Of a stretch of DNA of 64,000 nt, positions 56,397 through 64,000 are shown in pieces. The notes beneath the pieces were generated by a model. The model had not been told where the DNA came from. It did not search any database and saw only the letters and a list, made by a program, of their open reading frames with translations. Positions within the stretch are counted from its first letter, which is position 1. Every line of letters begins with the position of its first letter. Made by a program: the position numbers and the translations under genes. Source of the stretch: Mesorhizobium sp. J8 (GTDB lineage: Bacteria; Pseudomonadota; Alphaproteobacteria; Rhizobiales; Rhizobiaceae); NCBI RefSeq assembly GCF_016591715.1, contig NZ_AP024109.1, positions 3,472,001 to 3,536,000 on the forward strand, in the 5' to 3' direction.

Positions 56397-56486
56397 GGAG
56401 GGATGGCCGAGCGGTTTAAGGCACCGGTCTTGAAAACCGGCGTGGGCGCAAGTTCACCGTGGGTTCGAATCCCACTCCCTCCGCCA
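56397..56486 (+). tRNA. tRNA-Ser (anticodon UGA)
   Basis: A complete 90-base class II tRNA. Acceptor arms are GGAGGGA (56397-56403) and TCCCTCC (56476-56482), followed by G and an encoded CCA. The anticodon stem CCGGT/ACCGG flanks the loop CTTGAAA with anticodon TGA at 56431-56433. The long variable arm (CGTGGGCGCAAGTTCACCG) and GGTTCGAATCC T-loop are typical of serine tRNAs. Confidence 0.97.
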
Positions 56487-56679
56487 GATCGCATTTTCGC
56501 TCTTCGAGCTTCGCAGGACCGGCGCGATCCTTCGGGTGAAGCGGGATCCCCTCCCAGGCTTTAGCGCGAGAAGGCGACTTTGCCGCCGTAGCTCCTCGCC
56601 GCCCTCCGGCATGAGGTCAACGGTTGGTGAAGCAGCGTTTATTTGATTTCTCAGACAAAATATGCTGCTTGTCGCGCCC

Positions 56680-57069
56680 ATGAAAAAGCTCTGCCTGATG
56701 GTTCTGGCGTCGCTGACGCTGGCCTTGCCGGCCAAGGCGATGGACAACGCGTTGCGCGCCGGCCTTATGAAACTCGACCCGCAGACTCGCCTCGAGCAGC
56801 GCTGTGACGCCGAAGTGCTCGACCGGATCAGTCACGACGATCGCAACTACAAGGCCGACCGCGTCGTCGCCTACGCCTTCGCTACGCCGCAGATGAGCGC
56901 CGATGCCATCAAGAGTTCCGGCGCCGCCTTCCGCAGCAAGGGCCAATGGTACCGGCTAAAGTTCAAATGCCTGACTGCGCCGGACCACATGCAGGTTCTT
57001 CAGTTCCGCTACAAGATCGGCGATGAAATCCCAGAATCCGAGTGGGCCAAATATAATCTCTACGACTAA
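56680..57069 (+). CDS. DUF930 domain exported protein
   Basis: A 129-residue protein with signal peptide (MKKLCLMVLASLTLALPAKA). The body is DUF930-like: LMKLDPQTRLEQRCDAEVLDRI, then YAFATPQMSADAIKSSGAAFRSKGQWYRLKFKC, a pattern known from Rhizobiales, function unknown. Cysteines C40-like and C97-like may form a disulfide in the periplasm. ATG 56680 starts the signal peptide; ATG 56662 would add six residues. The stop TAA runs straight into a palindromic repeat (TAAAGCGC). Confidence 0.8.
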   Translation: MKKLCLMVLASLTLALPAKAMDNALRAGLMKLDPQTRLEQRCDAEVLDRISHDDRNYKADRVVAYAFATPQMSADAIKSSGAAFRSKGQWYRLKFKCLTAPDHMQVLQFRYKIGDEIPESEWAKYNLYD

Positions 57070-57170
57070 AGCGCGTCGCGATCTTTCAGGTTCGCTCCAT
57101 GCGCTTTAGGTTTTGATCTTGCTTATGTCTTCATCCCGAAACCGGTCCCCATTTCCGGGAGACATGCTTT
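57067..57170. repeat. Compound palindromic repeat, AAAGCGCGTCGCG type
   Basis: The first hairpin pairs AAAGCGC (57068-57074) with GCGCTTT (57101-57107). A second has ATCCCGAAACCGG and a facing CCGGGAGACATG half, ending at ATGCTTT. This two-hairpin layout with AAAGCGC...GCGCTTTAGG and an ATGTC...GACATG part is known from rhizobial intergenic DNA. It begins within the DUF930 stop codon. Confidence 0.7.
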
Positions 57171-57335
57171 GGTTTCGGCCTTGCCCTTGCCGGCAACCAC
57201 CCGAAATCCTTGAGGGCTTGCGCGGGCGGCGTGTTTTCCGGCGATGCCCGAACCTGCGTCTTGACGCCGATGGACCATGCCTTTAGGCCCGTCTGGGTAA
57301 AGGCTATGCTCATTTCAGGCAAGGATTTCTAGTCG

Positions 57336-58022
57336 ATGGAAATATTCACTGCCGCAGGCCTTTCAGCTCTCCTCCAGGTCGTCGCAATCGATCTGGCCCT
57401 TGCCGGCGACAACGCGATTGTGATCGGCCTCGCGGCGGCCGGCCTTCCCGCGGACCAGCGCAAGCGCGCCATCCTTGTCGGCATCGCGGCAGCCACCGTC
57501 CTGCGCATCATCTTTGCACTGATCACGCAATGGCTGCTGAGCATCGGGCCCATGCTGCTCATCGCCGGCGGGCTTCTGCTTCTGTGGGTGTGCTGGAAAA
57601 TGTGGCGCGAGCTGCGCGTCAGCCACGAGGATGAGCGCGACGCGACCGAAGCGCTGTCGAACGGCGACTACAACAAGGACGGCAGGATCGCCGGTGCAGC
57701 GCCGCGCAAGACCTTCTCTCAGGCCGCCTGGCAGATCGTCATCGCCGACGTCTCGATGTCGCTCGACAACGTGCTCGCGGTCGCCGGTGCGGCCATGAAG
57801 CATCCGACCGTGCTGATCATCGGGCTGGCCCTTTCGATCGCCCTGATGGGTTTTGCCGCTTCCTTCGTTGCGCGCTTGCTCCATAGATATCGCTGGATCG
57901 CCTATCTCGGCCTGCTGATCATCTTGTACGTGGCGATCAACATGCTGCTCGGAGGCGCCGTGCAGCAGTTTCCCGACCATTTTGCCTTCCTGGCGCCTTG
58001 GTTCGGGCCGGACGGCCACTGA
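57336..58022 (+). CDS. TerC family integral membrane protein (YjbE type)
   Basis: A 228-residue protein with seven helices and the TerC hallmark acidic motifs DLALAGDNAIVIG (about 19-31) and DVSMSLDNVLAVAG (about 137-150). These asparagine/aspartate pairs line a metal path; relatives export manganese, often to metallate secreted proteins. A polar loop (VSHEDERDATEALSNGDYNK) divides the halves. I looked upstream for a yybP-ykoY manganese riboswitch and saw none. The ATG follows AAGGATTTCTAGTCG. Confidence 0.88.
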   Translation: MEIFTAAGLSALLQVVAIDLALAGDNAIVIGLAAAGLPADQRKRAILVGIAAATVLRIIFALITQWLLSIGPMLLIAGGLLLLWVCWKMWRELRVSHEDERDATEALSNGDYNKDGRIAGAAPRKTFSQAAWQIVIADVSMSLDNVLAVAGAAMKHPTVLIIGLALSIALMGFAASFVARLLHRYRWIAYLGLLIILYVAINMLLGGAVQQFPDHFAFLAPWFGPDGH

Positions 58023-58198
58023 GGCTGATTGAGGATAGGTTGCCGAGCCACTCTTGTTCCGGCCGGCTGGCAGGTTTGCATCCGGGCCGAAGCGTGCTAT
58101 TGCGCCGCGCGAAAATGGCTCAAAGCCCGCCGTAGATTGATCTTCGGAGCCAAAGGCTCGATCCTCGATCTCGCCCTCACCTCTTGGAAAACAAGTTT

Positions 58199-59512
58199 AT
58201 GTCCGCCCCACGCGTCAGCTTCGTCAGTCTCGGATGCCCGAAAGCGCTCGTCGATTCCGAGCGCATCATCACGCGGCTTCGCGCCGAAGGCTACGAGATC
58301 GCGCGCAAGCATGACGGCGCCGACCTCGTCGTCGTCAACACCTGCGGCTTCCTCGATTCCGCGCGCGATGAGTCGCTCAACGCCATCGGCTCCGCCCTTT
58401 CCGAGAACGGCCGCGTCATCGTCACCGGCTGCCTCGGCGCCGAGCCGGACGTCATCCGCGAAAAACATCCCAATGTGCTGGCCATCACCGGTCCGCAGGC
58501 TTATGAGAGCGTGATGGCGGCGGTGCATGAGGCGGCTCCGCCCAGCCACGATCCCTATGTCGATCTGCTGCCGCCGCAGGGCGTGAAGCTTACGCCGCGC
58601 CACTACGCCTATCTGAAGATTTCCGAGGGCTGCAACAACCGCTGCACCTTCTGCATCATCCCGGCGCTGCGCGGCGATCTCGTCTCACGCCCGGCCGCGG
58701 ACGTGCTGCGCGAGGCCGAAAAGCTCGCCAAGGCCGGCGTCAAGGAAATTCTCGTCATCTCGCAAGACACCAGCGCCTACGGCATCGACATCAAGTACCA
58801 GACATCGATGTTCGGCGACCGCGAGGTGCGGGCGAAATTCCTCGACCTCGCCGAGGAACTCGGCAAGCTCGGCATCTGGATACGCATGCATTATGTCTAC
58901 CCCTACCCGCATGTCGCCGACGTCATTCCGCTGATGGCTGAAGGAAAGATCCTTCCCTATCTCGACATTCCCTTCCAGCACGCCTCGCCACAGGTGCTGA
59001 AGAACATGCGGCGCCCCGCGCATGGCGAAAAGACGCTGGACCGCATCCGCGGCTGGCGCGAGGTCTGCCCGGACCTCGCCATCCGCTCGACCTTCATCGT
59101 CGGTTTCCCCGGCGAGACGGAAGATGATTTCCAGATGCTGCTCGACTGGCTGGACGAAGCCAGGATCGACCGCGCCGGCTGCTTCAAATACGAGCCGGTC
59201 AAGGGTGCCCGCTCCAACGACCTCGGGCTGGAGCAGGTGCCGCAGGAGATCAAGGAAGCGCGCTGGCATCGTTTCATGCAGCGCCAACAGAAGATCTCGG
59301 CCGCGCAACTGACCAAGAAGGTCGGCAAGCGCCTGCCCGTGCTGATCGACGAGGCGCATGGCACCTCCGGCAAGGGCCGCACCAAATACGACGCGCCGGA
59401 GATCGACGGCTCGGTGCATATCCAGTCGCGGCGGCCGCTGCGCGCCGGCGAGATCGTCACCGTCAAGATCGAGCGCGCGGATGCGTATGATCTTTATGGA
59501 TCGGCCGTCTGA
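58199..59512 (+). CDS. rimO: Ribosomal protein S12 methylthiotransferase RimO
   Basis: A 437-residue radical-SAM enzyme that adds a methylthio group to an aspartate of ribosomal protein S12. The N-terminal cluster cysteines are in [21 protein letters not shown] and TGCLGAEPD. The radical-SAM cluster is CNNRCTFC near residue 150. The C-terminal TRAM domain covers about 370-437. ATG 58199 is preferred; a TTG 15 bp earlier is possible. It is a single gene, and its terminator is shared with the convergent BMP gene. Confidence 0.95.
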   Translation: MSAPRVSFVSLGCPKALVDSERIITRLRAEGYEIARKHDGADLVVVNTCGFLDSARDESLNAIGSALSENGRVIVTGCLGAEPDVIREKHPNVLAITGPQAYESVMAAVHEAAPPSHDPYVDLLPPQGVKLTPRHYAYLKISEGCNNRCTFCIIPALRGDLVSRPAADVLREAEKLAKAGVKEILVISQDTSAYGIDIKYQTSMFGDREVRAKFLDLAEELGKLGIWIRMHYVYPYPHVADVIPLMAEGKILPYLDIPFQHASPQVLKNMRRPAHGEKTLDRIRGWREVCPDLAIRSTFIVGFPGETEDDFQMLLDWLDEARIDRAGCFKYEPVKGARSNDLGLEQVPQEIKEARWHRFMQRQQKISAAQLTKKVGKRLPVLIDEAHGTSGKGRTKYDAPEIDGSVHIQSRRPLRAGEIVTVKIERADAYDLYGSAV

Positions 59513-59541
59513 CCGGCCTCGACCGCGAAGGGACACCAAAT

Positions 59542-59569
59542 GAAAAGGGCGCCGCGCGGCGCCCTTTTC
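59542..59569. terminator. Bidirectional terminator between rimO and the BMP transporter operon
   Basis: A perfect 28-base palindrome: GAAAAGGGCGCCG (59542-59554), CG, CGGCGCCCTTTTC (to 59569). Either strand gives a 9-bp GC core followed by TTTT, so it can end both convergent transcripts. Confidence 0.9.
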
Positions 59570-59595
59570 ATTTCTGATTTTGCGACGTGCCCGCC

Positions 59596-60663
59596 TTATT
59601 GCGGCAGCTTGTCGTCGATGCCCTTGACGTAGAAATTCATGCCGAGCAGCGTGCCGTCGTCCGCGACCTCGCCGTCCTTCAGCCAGGGCGAACCGTCCTG
59701 CTTGGACACCGGTCCGGTGAAGGGATTCCAGCCGCCGGCGATCTTCTTCTCGGTGGCTTCCGCCATCGCCTTCACGTCGTCGGGCATGTTGGTGTAGGGA
59801 GCGAGCTTGACCGCGCCGTCCTTGATGCCAAGCCACACATTGTCAGGCTTCCAGGTGCCGTCGAGCGCCGCCTGAACGCGGCTGATGTAATACGGGCCCC
59901 ATTCATCGGTCAGCGAGGTCAGCTGCGCGTTCGGCGCGAACTTGATCATGTCGGACGACTGGCCGAAGCCGTGCAGCTTGCGCTCCTCGGCGACCTGCAG
60001 CGCGGCGGTCGAATCGGTGTGCTGGACGATGATGTCGGCGCCCTGGTCGAACAGCGCCTTGGCGGCGTCGGCCTCCTTGCCCGGGTCGAACCAGGAATTC
60101 ACCCACACGATCTTGACCTTGAAGTCGGGATTGACCGACTGCGCGCCGAGCATGAAGGAGTTGATGCCCATCACCACTTCCGGGATCGGGAAGGAGACGA
60201 TGTAGCCGGCGAGGCCCTTCTTCGATTCCTTGGCCGCGATCTGGCCGAGCACGTAGCGGCCTTCATAGAAGCGGGCGTTGTAGATGCCGAGATTGTCGCC
60301 GGTCTTGAAGCCGGTGGCATGCTCGAACATCACCTTGGGGAACTTCTTGGCGACCTTCACCTCGGCATCCATGAAGCCGAAGGAGGTGCCGAAGATGATC
60401 TTGCAGTTCTCGCGCGCCAGGCGCTCGAAAGCGCGGTCGGCGTCCGGGCCTTCCGAGACGTTCTCGAGATAGGCGGTCTCGACCTTGTCGCCCAGCGCCT
60501 TCTCGACCTCGAGGCGGCCCTGGTCGTGCTGGTAGGAGTAGCCGAAGTCGCCGATCGGACCCGTATAGACCCAGCAGGCCTTCAGCTTGTCGGCGGCCTC
60601 GGCGGCTGCCGCCAGCGACAGGGCCGCCGCCGTGGTCATCAACGCAATAAGCAGTTTTTTCAT
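59596..60663 (-). CDS. BMP-family ABC transporter substrate-binding protein
   Basis: A 355-residue periplasmic protein with signal peptide (MKKLLIALMTTAAALSLAAA, cleavage near AEA-AD). The BMP/PnrA-like fold is shown by KACWVYTGPIGDFGYSYQHD, the TSFGFMDAEVKVAKKFPKVMFEHATG stretch and GINSFMLGAQSVNPDFKVKIVW. Such proteins bind purine nucleosides or purine bases. It has no lipobox. It is the last gene of an ATPase-permease-permease-binding protein operon on the minus strand. As binding-protein genes go, the terminal position is common in this family in rhizobia. Confidence 0.92.
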   Translation of the reverse strand: MKKLLIALMTTAAALSLAAAAEAADKLKACWVYTGPIGDFGYSYQHDQGRLEVEKALGDKVETAYLENVSEGPDADRAFERLARENCKIIFGTSFGFMDAEVKVAKKFPKVMFEHATGFKTGDNLGIYNARFYEGRYVLGQIAAKESKKGLAGYIVSFPIPEVVMGINSFMLGAQSVNPDFKVKIVWVNSWFDPGKEADAAKALFDQGADIIVQHTDSTAALQVAEERKLHGFGQSSDMIKFAPNAQLTSLTDEWGPYYISRVQAALDGTWKPDNVWLGIKDGAVKLAPYTNMPDDVKAMAEATEKKIAGGWNPFTGPVSKQDGSPWLKDGEVADDGTLLGMNFYVKGIDDKLPQ

Positions 60664-60714
60664 TGTGTTACCTCTCTGAGTTAAGCCTTGGAGCTTCCCG
60701 TCTTTTTGTTGTTT

Positions 60715-61635
60715 TCAACGATCCGGAACGAATGGCTGCCCCAACGAAGCCGGCGTGTTCATCATCGTCAGCCGCTTGTTTCGGGAGATTAGAACGAGAA
60801 CCACGATGGTTGCCAGATAGGGCAGCGAAGAAAGAAACTGCGAAGGCACCGGAATGCCAAAAGCCTGTGCATGAAGCTGGCCGATCCACACCGCGCCGAA
60901 GATATAGGCGCCGGCCAGCACCCGCCACGGGCGCCAGGACGCGAACACCACCAGCGCCAGCGCGATCCAGCCACGGCCCGCGCTCATGTTCTCCACCCAT
61001 TGCGGCGTATAGACCAGCGACAGGTGCCCGCCGGCCAGACCGGCGCAGGCGCCGCCGAAGATCACGGCGAGATAGCGGTAGCGGATGACCTTGATGCCGA
61101 GCGCGTGCGCCGACGTATGGCTGTCGCCAATCGAGCGCAGCGTAAGCCCTGTGCGCGTCCTGAACAGGAACCACATCACCGCCGCTGTCAGCGCGATCGA
61201 GATATAGAACACCGGATCCTGGCCGAAGATCAGCTTGCCGACGACCGGGATCGAACTGATGCTCGGAATGTCGAGGTTGGGCAGCCTGACGCCCGGTTGG
61301 CCGACGAAGCTGGTGCCGATCATGCCGGAGAGGCCGAGGCCGAGCAGCGTCAGCGACAGGCCGGTCGCCACCTGGTTGGTCGCGAGCGACAGCGTCATGA
61401 CGGCGAACAGCAGCGAGAACAGCGCGCCGACGATGATTGCGGCAAGCAGGCCGATCCACGGCGATCCGGTGAGGTAGCCGGCGCCGAAGCCGCCGACGGC
61501 GCCCATGATCATCATGCCCTCGACGCCGAGATTGAGCACGCCGGAGCGCTCGACAACCAGCTCGCCGATGGCCGCGATCAGAAGTGGCGTCGCCGCGGTC
61601 GCGATGGTCAAAAGGATGTTGACGGTGATGTCCAT
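60715..61635 (-). CDS. ABC transporter permease (BMP/nucleoside type), second subunit
   Basis: A 306-residue permease with about eight hydrophobic helices. The motif GELVVERSGVLNLGVEGMMIMG near residue 25 and the EAA-like IGDSHTSAHALGIKVIRYRYLAV near residue 190 fit the BPD_transp_2 (branched-chain/ribose) permease family, YufQ-like. It carries nucleoside-type substrates with the partner permease. Its ATG overlaps the first permease stop (TGATG). Confidence 0.92.
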   Translation of the reverse strand: MDITVNILLTIATAATPLLIAAIGELVVERSGVLNLGVEGMMIMGAVGGFGAGYLTGSPWIGLLAAIIVGALFSLLFAVMTLSLATNQVATGLSLTLLGLGLSGMIGTSFVGQPGVRLPNLDIPSISSIPVVGKLIFGQDPVFYISIALTAAVMWFLFRTRTGLTLRSIGDSHTSAHALGIKVIRYRYLAVIFGGACAGLAGGHLSLVYTPQWVENMSAGRGWIALALVVFASWRPWRVLAGAYIFGAVWIGQLHAQAFGIPVPSQFLSSLPYLATIVVLVLISRNKRLTMMNTPASLGQPFVPDR

Positions 61636-62762
61636 CAGCGGGCCTCCTCGAGCTTCGGCGCTGCTTCGAGCTTCCCGCCGTTCGGCTTCATCAGCGCCAT
61701 GCCGATCAGGCGAATGCGGTAATGGATGAGTGTGTCACAGCCGAGCACGAAGAACAGGAGCATGCCCTGGAACACGCGCGCCACCTTGTCGGAAATGCCG
61801 AGCGCGCTCTGCACTGCCTCGCCGCCGAGATAGGTCAGCGCCAGCACCAGGCCCGCGGCGACGATGCCCAGCGGGTTGAGGCGACCAAGGAAGGCGACGA
61901 TGATGGCGGTGAAGCCGTAGCCGGGCGAGATCACCGGCTGCAACTGGCCGATGGCGCCGGAGACCTCGGAGATGCCCGCCAGACCCGCCAGCGCCCCGGA
62001 CAGAAGGAAGGTGAAGAACACCATCCGGTTGAAGCCGAAGCCGGCAAAGCGCCCTGCCCTCGGGCTGGAACCCAGCACGCGCACCTCGAAACCTTTCAAC
62101 ATCCGGCTCATCATCAGCCAGATCGCTACGGCGGCCACCAGGGCGAAGACGAAGCCCCAATTGGCGCGGCCTGCATCCGGCATCAGTTCCGGCAGCACGG
62201 CCGAATCGCCGAACTGGATGGTCTGCGGAAAGCCATGGCCCTGCGGATCGCGCCACGGGCCGCGCACCAGCCAGTCGAGGAAAAGCTGCGCGACATAGAC
62301 CAGCATCAGGCTGGTTAGGATCTCATTGGTGCTGAAGCGCGTCTTCAAAAACGCCGGGATCGATGCGTAAAGGGCGCCGCCGACCATGCCGAGCAGGAGC
62401 ATCAGCGGGATCACCAGCGGACCTTCGAATTGCGGGAACAGCACCGGGATGATCGAGCCGAAGATCGCGCCGAAAATGAACTGGCCTTCGGCGCCGATGT
62501 TCCAGATGTTGGCCTTGTAGCAGACCGACAGGCCGACCGCGATCAGGATCAGCGGCGCCGCCTTGATCGCCAGTTCGTGCAACTGCCAGACCTGGCTGAT
62601 CGGCTCGACGAAATAGATCTCGAACGCATTGAGCGGATTGACGCCGAGCAGCGCGAACATGATGGCGCCGGCGATGATCGTCAGCGCAAAGGCGATGAAG
62701 GGCGACAGCATCGAGAACAGCGCCGAGCGCTGCGGGCGTTTGACGAGTTCGATGCGCATCAT
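61635..62762 (-). CDS. ABC transporter permease (BMP/nucleoside type), first subunit
   Basis: A 375-residue permease with eight to ten helices. YKANIWNIGAEGQFIFGAIFG near residue 85 and GSSPRAGRFAGFGFNRMVFF near residue 232 are typical of YufP-type subunits, BPD_transp_2 family. Its first bases overlap the ATPase stop by four (ATGA), so translation of ATPase and permeases is coupled. It forms the channel with the second permease. Confidence 0.92.
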   Translation of the reverse strand: MMRIELVKRPQRSALFSMLSPFIAFALTIIAGAIMFALLGVNPLNAFEIYFVEPISQVWQLHELAIKAAPLILIAVGLSVCYKANIWNIGAEGQFIFGAIFGSIIPVLFPQFEGPLVIPLMLLLGMVGGALYASIPAFLKTRFSTNEILTSLMLVYVAQLFLDWLVRGPWRDPQGHGFPQTIQFGDSAVLPELMPDAGRANWGFVFALVAAVAIWLMMSRMLKGFEVRVLGSSPRAGRFAGFGFNRMVFFTFLLSGALAGLAGISEVSGAIGQLQPVISPGYGFTAIIVAFLGRLNPLGIVAAGLVLALTYLGGEAVQSALGISDKVARVFQGMLLFFVLGCDTLIHYRIRLIGMALMKPNGGKLEAAPKLEEAR

Positions 62763-64000
62763 GCCACCTCCATTGTGTGTTCGGCGTGGCCGGGCTCGGC
62801 GCCGCCCATCAACAGGCCGATCTTCTCGAACGTCGCCTCGGCAATCGGCAGTGGCGCCGACAATTCTCCGTTGTGCATGACGGCGATCGCGTCCGACAGC
62901 TCGAACAATTCGTCGAGGTCCTGGCTGATGACCAGGACAGCGGAGCCGCTGCGGGCAAGCTCGATCAGCGCCTGACGAATGTGGGCGGCGGCACCTGCGT
63001 CCACGCCCCAGGTCGGCTGGTTGACGATCATGACGCTCGGCTTGCGGTCGAGCTCGCGGCCGACGATGAACTTCTGCAGGTTGCCGCCCGACAGCGCGGC
63101 GGCCTCCGGATCGGGCGCGCTCTTGCGCACGTCCATGGCTTTGATGATGCGCTGGGCGGCGCTGTAAACGGCCCCGTTCTTGACCGTGCCGCCCGAACCG
63201 ACGAAAGCCTTGCCGTCGGTGGCGTGGCGCGAGAGCAGCAGGTTCTCCGAAAGCTTCATGCGCGGCGCCGCGCCATGGCCGAGCCGCTCCTCCGGCACGA
63301 AAGCGGCTCCCATCAGCCGCCGGCCGGTGATCGACAGGCCACCGGCGTCCTTGCCGCGGATGCGCACGGAACCGGCATCCTGCTGCAGCACTTCGCCGGA
63401 GACGGATTCGAAGAACTCGCCCTGGCCGTTGCCGGCGACCCCGGCTATGCCGATCACTTCGCCGGCGCGCACGGTGAGGTTGATGTTCTTGAGCGGGATT
63501 GCGAAGGGCGTCGCCGGCTTGCGGCTGAGATCGCGGATTTCCAGCAGCGCCGGCGCGGTCTCGATGCCCTCGGCCGGCGCACGCACCACCGCCTTCACCT
63601 CGCTGCCGACCATCATGCGGGCAAGCGATGCGGCCGTCTCCTCGCGCGGATTGCAGTGGCCGACGACCTTGCCATGGCGAAGCACCGTGGCGCGGTCGCA
63701 GATGCGTTTGACCTCTTCCAGCCGATGCGAGATGTAGAGGATCGATTTGCCTTCCGAGCGCAGGCGCTCCAGCGTCTCGAACAGCTTATCGGCTTCCTGC
63801 GGCGTCAGCACCGAGGTCGGCTCGTCGAGGATGATGAGCTGCGGCGTCTGCAGGAGGCAGCGGATGATCTCGATGCGCTGGCGTTCGCCGACGGAGAGGT
63901 CTCCGACCAGCGTATCCGGATCGAGCGGCAGGCCGTAGCTGAAGGACAGCGCCCTCGCCTTCGCCGCGATGGTGCTGATCGGCGAACCGTCATTGAGCGA
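62759..64000 (-). CDS. ABC transporter ATPase with two nucleotide-binding domains (N-terminus beyond the right edge)
   Basis: The last 413 codons of a twin-domain ATPase. The window edge reads SLNDGSPISTIAAKARALSF, then LSVGERQRIEI (ABC signature) and LIILDEPTS (Walker B) of domain one. Domain two has a degenerate Walker A GIAGVAGNGQGEF, signature LSGGNLQKFIVGRELD and Walker B-like VMIVNQPTWGVD, as in YufO/RbsA-type ATPases. It powers the nucleoside-type importer. About 100 residues, including the first Walker A, lie outside. The first-domain frame is open with no stop to the edge. Confidence 0.93.
   Translation of the reverse strand, partial: SLNDGSPISTIAAKARALSFSYGLPLDPDTLVGDLSVGERQRIEIIRCLLQTPQLIILDEPTSVLTPQEADKLFETLERLRSEGKSILYISHRLEEVKRICDRATVLRHGKVVGHCNPREETAASLARMMVGSEVKAVVRAPAEGIETAPALLEIRDLSRKPATPFAIPLKNINLTVRAGEVIGIAGVAGNGQGEFFESVSGEVLQQDAGSVRIRGKDAGGLSITGRRLMGAAFVPEERLGHGAAPRMKLSENLLLSRHATDGKAFVGSGGTVKNGAVYSAAQRIIKAMDVRKSAPDPEAAALSGGNLQKFIVGRELDRKPSVMIVNQPTWGVDAGAAAHIRQALIELARSGSAVLVISQDLDELFELSDAIAVMHNGELSAPLPIAEATFEKIGLLMGGAEPGHAEHTMEVA

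Noticed and set aside
56397..56747. Minus-strand frames ending WRREWDSNPR and starting MRSGGGSGIRTHGELAPTPVFK
   Set aside because: These are translations of the antisense strand of tRNA-Ser, a well-known source of false proteins. Only the final 28 codons of the second frame, which have their own ribosome binding site, are kept as a gene.
57180..57335. yybP-ykoY manganese riboswitch before the TerC gene
   Set aside because: The conserved loop sequences are absent, and much of the gap is a dispersed repeat.

Overview
The window looks like a chromosomal backbone segment from a Rhizobiales alphaproteobacterium, most likely Mesorhizobium or a close relative. This rests on four signs: high GC with strong NNC/NNG codon preference; the dusB-ntrB-ntrC-ntrY-ntrX-dat-hfq-hflX gene order; a pyruvate dehydrogenase operon whose E1-beta carries its own lipoyl domain; and several palindromic intergenic repeats of the kind scattered through rhizobial genomes. 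Nearly all of it is coding. I see no prophage, insertion sequence, CRISPR array or rRNA. There is one tRNA, tRNA-Ser(UGA).

Layout. 1-8.5 kb: start of a propionyl-CoA carboxylase beta gene, a DEAD-box helicase with a long structured leader, a hydrolase and a dehydrogenase, then a sulfur/proofreading run (cysK, alaX, sseA, a GNAT acetyltransferase) and an OmpA-like protein. 8.5-18.3 kb: DUF1203, a 473-bp intergenic region with repeats and a candidate small RNA, ald with a divergent Lrp-type regulator, 5-FTHF cyclo-ligase, a type II NADH dehydrogenase, several small proteins, kdsA, dodecin and eno. 18.3-29.1 kb: ftsB, then pdhA-pdhB-pdhC, an SGNH hydrolase, a frameshifted membrane gene, lpdA, and lipA with a COQ10-like gene. 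The lipoate-dependent complex and its lipoyl synthase are therefore together. cinA and ispDF follow on the other strand. 29.2-40.2 kb: the nitrogen-regulation block, running through hfq and hflX to mazG. 40.3-48 kb: aminotransferase, ECF sigma/anti-sigma pair, Bax-inhibitor-like protein, aldose epimerase and several poorly characterised genes, the most accessory-looking part. 48.2-55.8 kb, minus strand: MBL hydrolase, tatD, metG, holB, tmk, a PBP5-like protein and rlpA, a replication and envelope block. 56-64 kb: an orphan 28-residue RiPP-precursor-like gene, tRNA-Ser, DUF930, TerC, rimO, and a BMP-type ABC importer that runs off the right edge.

I did not find a complete, clearly new multi-gene system. 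The observations most worth checking are: (1) the PBP5/DacF-like protein, which keeps its SxxK serine but has lost the SxN and KTG motifs; (2) the orphan RiPP-precursor-like gene with no maturation genes nearby; (3) clustered palindromes upstream of dusB-ntrBC and repeats upstream of ntrYX; (4) repeat elements that begin at stop codons; (5) the candidate small RNA downstream of ald; and (6) a G-run frameshift inside the pdh operon.
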